A stretch of DNA of 64,000 nt. It comes from Methylibium rhizosphaerae. GTDB taxonomy: Bacteria > Pseudomonadota > Gammaproteobacteria > Burkholderiales > Burkholderiaceae_C. Below, piece by piece: positions 28,431 through 36,889 of this stretch (the stretch's first letter is position 1; every line of letters starts with the position of its first letter). Where the stretch lies: NCBI RefSeq assembly GCF_006386545.1, contig NZ_SWAR01000009.1:62001-126000 (forward strand), read 5' to 3'. A model generated the notes under the pieces. The model saw nothing but the letters and a program-made list of their open reading frames with translations, was not told where the DNA came from and ran no database searches. The translations under genes and the position numbers were made by a program.

Positions 28431-29756
28431 TCAGCGTGCTGGCGGGGCGGGCGCAGTCACGCCGGGCACCGGCGGCAAGGCAGGCATCGGCGGCAGCGGC
28501 GGCGCGGCGGGAACGGCGGGCGCCGGCGCGGCGGCAGGCGCCTTGTCGCGGATCTGGTTGATCTGCAGCGCGTCGATCATCTTCTCCATCGGGAAGTAGT
28601 CGCTCTTGAAGTTGAGCTTGACCTTGCCCGTGAGCTCGGCGTGGAGCTTGATCTCCTCTTCGCTCTTGTTCGTGTCGATGGTCGAAACGCTGAACGAAGC
28701 GGTGCTGTCGCGCGTGTGGCCGTCGTACCAGCTCCGGTTGCCTGAGTACTTGCCGCTCTTGAGCCGGTCGCCTTCCTGGAGCGCTTCCTCGTACTTCTGG
28801 TCGCCCTTGTTGCCCCACTCATCGTGGTTCTTGCTGGTCCAGTTGCCACCGCTCGTGTAGGTGCGGTTGCGTGTTCGCGTGTCGCGCGTGTCGAGCTGGA
28901 ACAGGCAGGAAGCCTCGATCGAGCCGTTGGTCACGACGAGCCGGTTGACGCCCATCATCACCAGCGTCGCGAGCATCTGCTGGCGGTCCATGGCGATGCG
29001 CTGGCGCGCCGCCGGCATCAGCTGCTGCTCGGCCGAGTCCTGGTCGAGCCCTCCCAGGGGCACCTTCAGGCCGAGGTCGGCAAAGAAGTCGGGCATGTTC
29101 GATTCGTCGGCGCCCTCGCGCGGCTTGAGCTTGGGCGTTTCCTGCGAAAGGTCCATCTCGAGATGCTCGGGATAACGCTGCACGAGATAGTCGCGTGCGT
29201 TCTGCTCGCTGACGTTGTCCTTCATGTACTGGTCGACCGACTTGCTGACGTTCTTGACCAGCTCGGCATAGGCCTCCATCTGCTTGATCGAGCTCGTGAC
29301 GATCGAGTTGAAAACCCCGTCGACGAGACCGCCGACGAAGGACGGGAAGTCGACCTCCTGGATCAGGTGGTCCAACGCGTCGCCACCGCGACGCGCCGCC
29401 TCGCCGATCGCAGGCTGCCTGTCGACACGCTGCCTGCGCGCCAGATCCGCGCGCCGCGCTGCTTCGCCTGCCGGTGGCAGCTGTGCCATGCCGCGGCCCC
29501 CGCCCCCCGCACCGGCCTGCGCCTCCACGATCGGCGCATAGCCGGCGACATTGCCGCCGAGCTCCACTGCACCGGGCCGCGAAGTGCCGTCGGCACCGCC
29601 GAGGATGTAGTGGAAGGCGCGCACCGTGTTGTGGGCGATCTCGGTGCGCTTGACGGGTGGCAGCGCGTTGAACGCGGCGCTCTGGGTCAGCGCCTGCCGC
29701 ACGCGCGCACGGATGTCGCCGAGCAGGCGGTCGTCGGGAGCGGCGGCAGCGGTCAT
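28431..29756 (-). CDS. operon paralog B (unknown family)
   Basis: 441-aa family member: VRQALTQSAAFNALPPVKRT and AFHYILGGADG near the start, VDFPSFVGGLVDGVFNSIV, KQMEAYAELVKNVSKSVDQY, ARDYLVQRYPEHLEMDL, VMMGVNRLVVTNGSIEASCL and KVKLNFKSDYFPMEKM near the end. A charged Trp/Asn/Lys-rich insert after the strand pair distinguishes it. The tail is Ala/Pro-rich. The ATG at 29756 starts the conserved N-terminal helix, and longer frames upstream have no family similarity. Predicted cytoplasmic; function unknown. Confidence 0.75.
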   Translation of the reverse strand: MTAAAAPDDRLLGDIRARVRQALTQSAAFNALPPVKRTEIAHNTVRAFHYILGGADGTSRPGAVELGGNVAGYAPIVEAQAGAGGGGRGMAQLPPAGEAARRADLARRQRVDRQPAIGEAARRGGDALDHLIQEVDFPSFVGGLVDGVFNSIVTSSIKQMEAYAELVKNVSKSVDQYMKDNVSEQNARDYLVQRYPEHLEMDLSQETPKLKPREGADESNMPDFFADLGLKVPLGGLDQDSAEQQLMPAARQRIAMDRQQMLATLVMMGVNRLVVTNGSIEASCLFQLDTRDTRTRNRTYTSGGNWTSKNHDEWGNKGDQKYEEALQEGDRLKSGKYSGNRSWYDGHTRDSTASFSVSTIDTNKSEEEIKLHAELTGKVKLNFKSDYFPMEKMIDALQINQIRDKAPAAAPAPAVPAAPPLPPMPALPPVPGVTAPAPPAR

Positions 29757-29781
29757 GGCGTTCTCCGTCTTTGGCGATGAG

Positions 29782-30891
29782 TCAGGCCGGCTGCCACGCC
29801 GACGAGGACCAGAGCGCCTGGCCGGCGACGGTTTCCGGCATGTGTACCGGCGCGGGGCTCGGCGCCTGGGCCGGCTGATGTGCTGGAGCTTGGCGCATGC
29901 CTTCGAGGCGAGGGTCGAGCGATGCGGGCCGCAGGTAAAGGGCGACCCTTGCGGGCAGGTCGGGCCGAACCCAGACCGACAGCACCGACACGGTGCCCGG
30001 GCCCGGGTAGCCATCTGGGGTCAGCGCCATCAGCCAGCGGTCCATGCCCTGCACGCTGCGCGGCCGCTCGGTCATCTGCAGGCGGGTGAGCGCCATCAGC
30101 TGCGAGGGCAGATCGGGGATCGCATCGAGGCTGACGTCGAGCCTCAGCTCGACACCCTGGCGCAGCGGCCGCAGCGTCAGCATCGCGGCCTCTGCCGGCA
30201 GCGTGAAGCGCGCTCCGAGAATGAAGGCGACCGCGCTCATCAGGCCGGCATGGCGATGGCCGAGGCCGAGCTGGTCCATCAGCGGCTGCAGCGCCGCCAG
30301 CGACAGCGGCCGTTCCGATTCGAACGACAGTTGCTGCGCGCCGGCCGAACGGCCGCAGCGCACCGACATGATGACGGGCCGCAAACCCGGCATTGAGTCG
30401 AGCGCTATGCGGACGATGCGATGAAGCGGCGCCGGCAGCGCATCGATCATGCTCGGGCCCCATTCGCAATGCACGTAGGACTCGGCCAGGCCGTTGCGGT
30501 CGAAAGCGCTGCCGAAGGCGGCGCCCCACGACGCGCTGCCGCTCGTCTCGAGACCTCGGATCGGCTCCAGCTGGTTGTCGAGCCAGCGGCGCGCGGCACG
30601 GCCGAAATGTCGATCGACCACACTCGCCATCGCGTGGCTCGAGCTGTGGATCCGGTCGGCACCGGTCACGCCGCGGCCGGTTGCCCGCATGACGAAGTTC
30701 AGGTGCTCGGGCGTCTGCTCCGAGAAATGGGTCGACAGCGGCATGTCGTCGGTCGGATCGCCGTAGGGAACGTCGAGCTGCTCATCGAGCGCCGTGCCGA
30801 CGTCGTCGAGCGGATCGGCCGTACCGAGCCGGCGCGCCGACTGCGCGAGCAGCCGCCGCGCGCGCAGGGCAAGGGTGTCTCGCGGTTTCAT
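29782..30891 (-). CDS. unknown 369-aa protein of the sigma-54 operon
   Basis: No family recognised. The N-terminal 50 residues are basic then acidic. The middle alternates hydrophobic strands and helices (PVIMSVRCGRSAGAQQLSFE, then LRPLRQGVELRLDV), and the end has a strand run VSVLSVWVRPDLPARVALYLRP before a Pro/Ala/Gln-rich tail. The strand-rich C-half loosely recalls barrel-type folds, but I would not assign one. It has a GGGAG site before the ATG and sits 16 bp after the 676-aa gene. It needs profile search to classify. Confidence 0.6.
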   Translation of the reverse strand: MKPRDTLALRARRLLAQSARRLGTADPLDDVGTALDEQLDVPYGDPTDDMPLSTHFSEQTPEHLNFVMRATGRGVTGADRIHSSSHAMASVVDRHFGRAARRWLDNQLEPIRGLETSGSASWGAAFGSAFDRNGLAESYVHCEWGPSMIDALPAPLHRIVRIALDSMPGLRPVIMSVRCGRSAGAQQLSFESERPLSLAALQPLMDQLGLGHRHAGLMSAVAFILGARFTLPAEAAMLTLRPLRQGVELRLDVSLDAIPDLPSQLMALTRLQMTERPRSVQGMDRWLMALTPDGYPGPGTVSVLSVWVRPDLPARVALYLRPASLDPRLEGMRQAPAHQPAQAPSPAPVHMPETVAGQALWSSSAWQPA

Positions 30892-30906
30892 GTCGGGCTC
30901 CCGATC

Positions 30907-32937
30907 TCAATGGAGCTGGGCCAGCAGCTGCTGGAGCTGCTCGGGGCTCGGCGTGCCGCCGGCAGTCAGCTGCTTGAGCTTGTTGACCACCTCGAGACCG
31001 TCGCCGCCGGCGGTCGGCAGCGCCGGCAGGCTCGGCGCCGTGCTGATCTCGACCGGCTGCGCGTACTGCTTGACCTGTTCGTCGCGCACACCATTGACCG
31101 CCAGCCAGGACTGCACGCCGATCAGCAGGCGGCGGGTCGTGTCGCGATCGAGATCGCCATCGACGCCGCTGTAGCCGTCGCTGTTCAGGTCGGACAGGAA
31201 CGGTCGCGGGCTGCTGGTCGCAGCCAGCGCGGTGGTGTTCTTGGCGAGGATGTCGAACAGCGTGCTGGCCGACTGCGCCATCGTGCTGTACTTGACCCAG
31301 TTCGGCGCGCCGCCGAAGTCCTGCTGCGCAATCCGCTCGACCACCTGCCAATGGTTGGAGGCGGCGTAGGTCTTGAGCACCTGCGGCTGGTTCAGCAGTC
31401 CGAGCGCGCGGTCGAGATGCTTGTTGATCCTTGTTGCGACATAGAAGCTGCCGCCCCAGGCATAGAGTGAAGCGTTCTTGGCCAGCTCGAACGCGCACTT
31501 GCGCACCTGCTCGCCGGTCATCGACAGGCGCGAGCGCTGGGCCGTGAACATCTGGTCGACCTCGCGCTGGCGCGTGTACTCCGAGATGCTTGCGATGAAG
31601 CGCAGGAACAGCTGCTCGAAGTTCTTGTTCGGCGCGACCTCCTTGGAAACCTCGCCACCGGGCATGCCGAGCATGCGGCTGTACTGCGAGCGGCGCTGCG
31701 ATTCGGACAGCCGGTCCTCGGTGTCCCAGTAGTACTCGTCGAGCGCCTTGCCGGCCGCGTCGTGGCCAAACGGCAGCAGGCCGTTCATGAACAGCTCGCC
31801 GAGGCGATCGGCGGCGCGCAGCACCAGCGTCTTTTCGAGCAGCGCGAGCGAATAGGTCAGGCCGGCGACGCGGATGTTGTCGGAATTGAGGTCGGCATCG
31901 CCGCCCGCATTGGTCGTGCCGCCCGGCAGGCTGCCCGGCGGCAGGCTCAACGAGTCGCCGCTCGAGCGCGTCTCGACATAGCGGTCGAGCGCGATGCGGA
32001 TCGCCGACTCGAAATTGGGGTGGCCGAACGGAATCGACGAAGCACCCGCAATCACCTCGCGAGCGACGAAGGCGAACTCCTGCACCGCCAGCGCCTTCAC
32101 GTTGCCGTTGAGCTTCGGGATCGTCTCGGCGATGAACTGGTAGACGATCGACAGCGCCACCTTGCCGCTGTCGCCGGCGCGCAGGCTCGGGATGTCGCCG
32201 ATCGACTCGAGCCAGCTGCGGCGCAGCGCATCGGGCAGGCCGCTCGAGGCCGGATCGACCTCGCCGTCGAGCACCGTCATGCCGAGCACGGCTGCGGCTG
32301 ACGGCACCTTGGTCACGTCGGCCTTTTCGGCCGGCACGCCGAAGCGGTCCTTGAGCTCGGCGGTCACTCGGGCGATGTAGGCGTTCTTGACACTGTCGTT
32401 CTGCAGGATCGGGATCGAGCTGACGTCGATGAAGAAGGTGGTGATATCGGCCATGGAGGTCTCCTTGATGAACTGAACCAGCCACTCGTTGAGCAAAGGC
32501 GTGTCCTCATCGCGTGGCTTGCCGATGACGAGGCGCAAGGCCGGCCCCATGAGCGGCCGGAGCGAATCCGTGCTGTGCTGGGAGAGCCACTGCTCGAGCG
32601 GCTTCAGCTGTTCGGCGCCCGCGTTGAACGGCGCCTGCAGCAAGACGCGATGCAGCAGTCGCGCGAGCATCAGTGCATAGGCGTTGCTCGGCGGGGGCGC
32701 CGGGCCGCTAGCCCTTGCCATGCCGGCGTCAAGCGCGCGCAGCAGCTGGGTCGGCGCCAGTTCGTCGACTGTTTCGAGCGCGGCTTGCAGCAGCCGTTTG
32801 GCCTCGTCCAGATCGGGCGCGCTGGGGCGGCCACCGACCACCAGAGCCAGCAGCTTGATCCATGGGTCGGCCATCGGTGCCGCCTTCGGTGCAGCGGACT
32901 TCGACCGAGGCGGTACGGGTGGGTTTCTGGTCGCCAT
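30907..32937 (-). CDS. unknown 676-aa protein with EF-hand-like loop
   Basis: Large protein without recognised catalytic motifs. An N-terminal helical part (to about residue 160) with a Pro-rich start is followed by a long mixed region beginning ADITTFFIDVSSIPI. Near residue 580 the loop DLNSDGYSGVDGD resembles a calcium-binding EF-hand/dockerin loop, and an earlier DADLNSDN is similar. The tail ends in a Gln/Leu helix. No signal peptide is visible. It has a strong GAGGAGG site that overlaps the end of the subtilisin gene, pointing to coupled, high expression. A scaffold or major structural subunit is possible but unproven. Confidence 0.65.
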   Translation of the reverse strand: MATRNPPVPPRSKSAAPKAAPMADPWIKLLALVVGGRPSAPDLDEAKRLLQAALETVDELAPTQLLRALDAGMARASGPAPPPSNAYALMLARLLHRVLLQAPFNAGAEQLKPLEQWLSQHSTDSLRPLMGPALRLVIGKPRDEDTPLLNEWLVQFIKETSMADITTFFIDVSSIPILQNDSVKNAYIARVTAELKDRFGVPAEKADVTKVPSAAAVLGMTVLDGEVDPASSGLPDALRRSWLESIGDIPSLRAGDSGKVALSIVYQFIAETIPKLNGNVKALAVQEFAFVAREVIAGASSIPFGHPNFESAIRIALDRYVETRSSGDSLSLPPGSLPGGTTNAGGDADLNSDNIRVAGLTYSLALLEKTLVLRAADRLGELFMNGLLPFGHDAAGKALDEYYWDTEDRLSESQRRSQYSRMLGMPGGEVSKEVAPNKNFEQLFLRFIASISEYTRQREVDQMFTAQRSRLSMTGEQVRKCAFELAKNASLYAWGGSFYVATRINKHLDRALGLLNQPQVLKTYAASNHWQVVERIAQQDFGGAPNWVKYSTMAQSASTLFDILAKNTTALAATSSPRPFLSDLNSDGYSGVDGDLDRDTTRRLLIGVQSWLAVNGVRDEQVKQYAQPVEISTAPSLPALPTAGGDGLEVVNKLKQLTAGGTPSPEQLQQLLAQLH

Positions 32938-32940
32938 GGA

Positions 32941-34311
32941 TCACCTCCTCGAGGGGGTTGTTGCATGGAGCGCGTCGAGCGCATCGAGCGCCGCGCTGCA
33001 ATCGAGCAGGCCGGCGCCGACCTCCTCGGCCGGTCCTGGCAAGCGTTGGGCACTCGAGCACAGCAGCTGGCGTACGCCGCCCGCATCGAGCGCCTGGCCG
33101 CGCCTGCGTGCGCGCGCCATCAGCAGCGCGGCCGCGCCGGCCACATAGGGCGATGCGAACGAGGTGCCCGAACTTGCCTGGTAGCCGCGCCGGCCGACAC
33201 CGACGATGGACTCGCCTGGCGCACACAGCGCGATGTGCGAGCCCCAGGTCGAGAAGCGTGAGCGCTGCCCTTGTGCATCGACGGAGCCGACTGCGATCAC
33301 CTCGGGCAACGCCGCCGGGTAGAACTGCTGGCGCTGGCCGCTGTTGCCGGCCGCGGCGACGAGCACGCAGCCGTGCGCCAGCGCGTAGCGGGCGACCGCG
33401 CGGTGCGGCGGCGCTGCATGGACGTCGCGCTCGTCGCGCGGCGAACCGAGGCTCATGTTGATGACCGTCGCGCCGAGATCGACCGCGACCTTGATGCCCG
33501 CGTCGATGTCCGGCAGCGCGCCGACGCCGACCAGCCGCGCACCGGCCGCTTCGCGCCGCGCTGCAGCGAGCACGCGGATCGGCAGCAGCATCGCAAGGCC
33601 GGCGAGGCCCCGCGGCAGCCGGAAGCCGCGAGCGCCGATGATGCCGGCGACGAGGCAGCCGTGGCCGACCTCGTCGTAGGGGTTGTAGTCCCAGCCGCGC
33701 GAATCGCCGATCAGGCGGGTGCTGTCGTTGAGGCGGCCGAGGCCGAGGTCGACCGTGTCGTAGCCGGCCATGCAGCGGCGTTGCAGTTCGGGGTGACCGA
33801 CCACGACGCCGGTGTCGACGACCGCGACCGTGATCGTCGCGTCGCCCGGCTCGCGTGCGAGCGCCTCGGGCGCGCGGATGCGCCGCTGCGCTTGGAGCGC
33901 CTGCTCGTAGCTGAGGCGGCGCCCGGTCGGGGCGAGATCGAAAGGCGCACAGGCGAGCGTCTGCTCATCGCATTGCTCGACCGGGCCGAGATCGCGCAGC
34001 GCCTCGCGCAAGTTCGAGGCAGCCTCGGGCCTGCCGAGCTCGACCTGGTAGCTGCGCGACATGCCGAGCGCTTCCTCGTCGTCGGCAAAGCCGACATGGT
34101 GCTCGCCGGGCCGGCCGAGCGAGCGCCGCGCATGGAAGATGCGGCGGTAGCGCGCGCCGTCGGCCCAGCGGCTGACGAGTGCATCGATGCGGCCGCCGTC
34201 GAGCCGCGCAGTCGGACGACCGGCCCCCGACAGGCAGTCGAGATGCGCAGGCACCACTGCAGCCTCGACGCCGCTGCGCAGGGTGAGGGTCAGAAAGCCA
34301 TCGCGCTTCAC
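32941..34311 (-). CDS. subtilisin-like serine peptidase (S8)
   Basis: 456-aa serine protease with a complete triad: Asp166 in VAVVDTGV, His217 in GHGCLVAG, Ser383 in GTSFASPYVAG, plus oxyanion Asn322 in AAAGNSG. About 150 residues precede the catalytic domain and could be an intramolecular propeptide. There is no Sec signal, so if it acts outside the cell it needs another route; otherwise it processes cytoplasmic partners. The GTG start at 34311 overlaps the upstream stop (GTGA). In this operon it could mature the paralogs or the large hydrolase, which is inference. Confidence 0.9.
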   Translation of the reverse strand: MKRDGFLTLTLRSGVEAAVVPAHLDCLSGAGRPTARLDGGRIDALVSRWADGARYRRIFHARRSLGRPGEHHVGFADDEEALGMSRSYQVELGRPEAASNLREALRDLGPVEQCDEQTLACAPFDLAPTGRRLSYEQALQAQRRIRAPEALAREPGDATITVAVVDTGVVVGHPELQRRCMAGYDTVDLGLGRLNDSTRLIGDSRGWDYNPYDEVGHGCLVAGIIGARGFRLPRGLAGLAMLLPIRVLAAARREAAGARLVGVGALPDIDAGIKVAVDLGATVINMSLGSPRDERDVHAAPPHRAVARYALAHGCVLVAAAGNSGQRQQFYPAALPEVIAVGSVDAQGQRSRFSTWGSHIALCAPGESIVGVGRRGYQASSGTSFASPYVAGAAALLMARARRRGQALDAGGVRQLLCSSAQRLPGPAEEVGAGLLDCSAALDALDALHATTPSRR

Positions 34312-35399
34312 GTCTGCCCTCCGCCAGCCGGAGCCCAGGGGTCTGCCGCGGCGATTGCCAAGGCATCGTCGGCCGTGAACGGGTGGACCAGCGCGAAGCA
34401 ATGCGGGTCCAGATCGCCGAGCTGCACCTCGAGCTCGCCAAGCTCTAGGTGCTCAGGCAGCCGCACGACGAGTCGGTCGTCGTCGAGCTCCTCGATCGCG
34501 AGCGCCTCTCCGTTCAGCCGCACCGCCGGAGGATAGGCCTCGTTGAGCAGGTTGCTGCCCGACAGCGCGAGGCGGCGCGTGCCGGGCGCAACCTCGAGGA
34601 TTTCGGCGGCTGCTTCGACAGGCGCGTCGCCATACCCTTGCGCATAGGCTGTCTGGACCTGGTCGGCCGGCGCTGCCTCGAGCATGCGGCCCGGTCGCCG
34701 CCCCGGCACGAACACCGGCGCCGAACGCACGGGCGGCCGCGTCACCCCCGGCGGCGTGAATGGTGGCGCCGGCCGCGGCGTCGCCTTGATCGGCGGCGGC
34801 ATGGCGGGCGGCCGTGCCACGGGCGACAGGACCGGCGGACCGGCGACCGGCGGACGCGGAGCGGGCTGCGCGACCGGGCGCGGGACTGGCGGCTTCACGG
34901 CGCCACCGAGCCTGGGCTGGCCGGCCTGCAGCGCCTGGCGCAGCCGGTCGATCGGCATGTCGGCCATGCGCGCGACCGTGTTGACGCCGGTCGAGCCCTT
35001 GAGGCGCTCGAGCTGGGCCAGGTTGGTCACACCGAGCCGCTCGAGCTTCATCTGCTCCTCGGGCTTGAGGCCGAGGTTGTCGAGCGGGGCCGAGCGGGTT
35101 GCGGCAAGCGAGATCGTGTTCTCCTCGATCATCGGCTTGGTGATCGTGGTGAAGTCCATGGCCAGCGTGCTCGCGCCCGATTCGTTCGGTCCGGCGGCGC
35201 GCAGCAGCACTTGGCCTTGGGAATCCATGTCGACGAACACCTTGAGCTCCAGATGCAGTTCCTTGAGGGCGTAGGTCAGCGGCCGGTTGACGGCCTTGAT
35301 GCGCAGCGCGTCCTGCACGCGGTCGAGCTGTGTCGTGATCGAGGTGATGAACTCCTCGACCAGGAAGCCAGCGACGGCAGGGTTGTTGCGATCAGCCAA
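34308..35399 (-). CDS. protein with trypsin-co-occurring-like domain and helix-hairpin-helix
   Basis: 363-aa adaptor-like protein. Residues 10-90 (VEEFITSITTQLDRV, then a LHLELKVFVDMD strand) resemble the small trypsin-co-occurring domain found beside proteases in conflict operons. Residues 95-165 look like a DUF4332-type helix-hairpin-helix (LDNLGLKPEEQMKLERLGVT). A long Pro/Arg-rich linker follows, then a beta domain (AAEILEVAPGTRRLALSGSNL). The TTG at 35399 is chosen because GGAGGAG precedes it and it lies 4 bp after the upstream stop. It is coupled by GTGA to the subtilisin, fitting a protease adaptor role. The domain calls are tentative. Confidence 0.6.
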   Translation of the reverse strand: MADRNNPAVAGFLVEEFITSITTQLDRVQDALRIKAVNRPLTYALKELHLELKVFVDMDSQGQVLLRAAGPNESGASTLAMDFTTITKPMIEENTISLAATRSAPLDNLGLKPEEQMKLERLGVTNLAQLERLKGSTGVNTVARMADMPIDRLRQALQAGQPRLGGAVKPPVPRPVAQPAPRPPVAGPPVLSPVARPPAMPPPIKATPRPAPPFTPPGVTRPPVRSAPVFVPGRRPGRMLEAAPADQVQTAYAQGYGDAPVEAAAEILEVAPGTRRLALSGSNLLNEAYPPAVRLNGEALAIEELDDDRLVVRLPEHLELGELEVQLGDLDPHCFALVHPFTADDALAIAAADPWAPAGGGQT

Positions 35400-35403
35400 G
35401 TCA

Positions 35404-35634
35404 TCACTCCTCCAGGCCAAGCTTCAGATGCAGCCGCTGCACGGGCGGCAGGAAGCCAGCTTCCCAGCGCGAATGCGGCGCCTGTGCGAGAAGCACGAGC
35501 TCGTCGCCGCGCGTCGCCGCGCTCACCTCGAGCGGCATGTCGACCTCCAGCTCGGTCACGACCAGGCCCGAATGGGGCGGCGCGTCGAGGCCATCGAACA
35601 GTTGCAGCAGGGTTTCGGCCAGTTCGGTTCGCAT
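35404..35634 (-). CDS. unknown 76-aa protein
   Basis: Small acidic protein, strand-rich in its C-half (LVVTELEVDMPLEVSAA, then LHLKLGLEE). No motif recognised. It starts one base after the stop of paralog A and ends four bases before the TTG of the next gene, so it is clearly embedded in the operon and likely real. A chaperone or minor subunit for a neighbour is one possibility. Confidence 0.6.
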   Translation of the reverse strand: MRTELAETLLQLFDGLDAPPHSGLVVTELEVDMPLEVSAATRGDELVLLAQAPHSRWEAGFLPPVQRLHLKLGLEE

Positions 35635-35635
35635 G

Positions 35636-36871
35636 TCACGCTCCCGCCGGCACCCAGGGGTCGAACGCGAGGGCCTGGGCCGGCGTCACGGGCGCGGCTT
35701 TCGGCGCGGCGGCCGGCGCCGTTGCCACCGGCGCGGGCAGCGCCGGGGCTGCAGCCGGCGCTGCGGGTTGCGGTGCCCCGGGCGCAGGCGTCGGAGCCGG
35801 GACCTTGGCGTTGTTGTTGATCAGCTGGATCGCCGCCGAATCGGCGAAACGCTCGAGCGGAAAGGTTTCGCTCGCGAAACGCACGGTCACCTGGCCGGTT
35901 AGATCGGCGCGCACGTTGATCGCACTCTGCGCGTTGAGGCTCGTCGTGTTGACCATCACGCCGGTCGCGCCGAACGGGCTGCGCCCGCCCATGCTGATGT
36001 TCCCGCTCGTGACCTTGTTCTCGTCGAACTTGATGTTGTTGGTCTCGCTCGCGTCGATATGGAACATCAGCTTGGCGCTGATCTCGCCGTCCTTGACGAT
36101 CACGCGGTTGATGCCCATCAGCACCATGGTCGCGAGCGTCTGCTGGCGCCGCTCGGCCATCTGCCTGCGCGTGGCCGGCACGACGACTTCGTTGAGGCTC
36201 TGCTCGGTCAGCTGATCGGGCGAGTCGAAGCCAAGGTCCTTGAAGAAGCTCGGCAGCGATTGCGCGTTTCGATTGACGGTCAGGCGCGCGGTACCGCTGC
36301 TCGTGTCGCGGCCGATCACACCGCTGTACTGGTCGGCCAGGTAGTCCTTGGCCATGCCGTCCGACACGTTGTCGTTCATGAACTTGTCGACGGTGCCGGC
36401 TACGTTCTTCAGCAGCTCGGCGTAGGCCTCCATTTGCTGGATCGACGCATCGACGATCGCCTGGAACGTGCCCTGGATCAGCGAGGCGACGAACGACGGG
36501 AAATCGATCGCGTTGAGCGTCGCGCGTGCGACCTCGCCGACGCGGCCGACCGGGCCGGTGCCGGCGGTCGGCGCCTGACTTGACGAGGCAGCAGGCGGCG
36601 CAACGGCCGGCTGCGGGCCGGGGCTCGGGGATTGCACCTCGCCGGGAGCAAGTTGCGAGCGCAGGTCTGGTGCCATCTGGCGCGCAAGGCCAGGCCCTCC
36701 GAGCGGAGCCAGCATCTGCCCGATACGGCCAAGCGAGCGGTCGAGCTCGCGGCGCGCATCATGGTTCAGCTCACGGTAGGCCGGCGCCTGCCGAAGTGCC
36801 TGACCCAGCTGGCGGACGGCGGCGACCTCGTGCGAATCACCACCAGGCAGGAAGGACGGCTCGGCGCGCAT
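35636..36871 (-). CDS. operon paralog A (unknown family)
   Basis: 411-aa, the most separate of the five copies. It has the family blocks LGQALRQAPAYRELNHDARR, AIDFPSFVASLIQGTF, QQMEAYAELLKNVAGTVDKF, LMGINRVIVKDGEISAKLMF and DLTGQVTVRFASETFPLERF. The C-terminal 70 residues are Ala/Pro-rich and end DPWVPAGA, resembling the DPWAPAGGG end of the trypsin-co-occurring-like protein, a possible shared C-terminal tag. The ATG at 36871 follows GGAGG at good spacing; a GTG at 36889 is the alternative. It is second in the operon, directly after the 713-aa wall protein. Confidence 0.75.
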   Translation of the reverse strand: MRAEPSFLPGGDSHEVAAVRQLGQALRQAPAYRELNHDARRELDRSLGRIGQMLAPLGGPGLARQMAPDLRSQLAPGEVQSPSPGPQPAVAPPAASSSQAPTAGTGPVGRVGEVARATLNAIDFPSFVASLIQGTFQAIVDASIQQMEAYAELLKNVAGTVDKFMNDNVSDGMAKDYLADQYSGVIGRDTSSGTARLTVNRNAQSLPSFFKDLGFDSPDQLTEQSLNEVVVPATRRQMAERRQQTLATMVLMGINRVIVKDGEISAKLMFHIDASETNNIKFDENKVTSGNISMGGRSPFGATGVMVNTTSLNAQSAINVRADLTGQVTVRFASETFPLERFADSAAIQLINNNAKVPAPTPAPGAPQPAAPAAAPALPAPVATAPAAAPKAAPVTPAQALAFDPWVPAGA

Positions 36872-36889
36872 GGCGGCTGCCTCCGCCAC

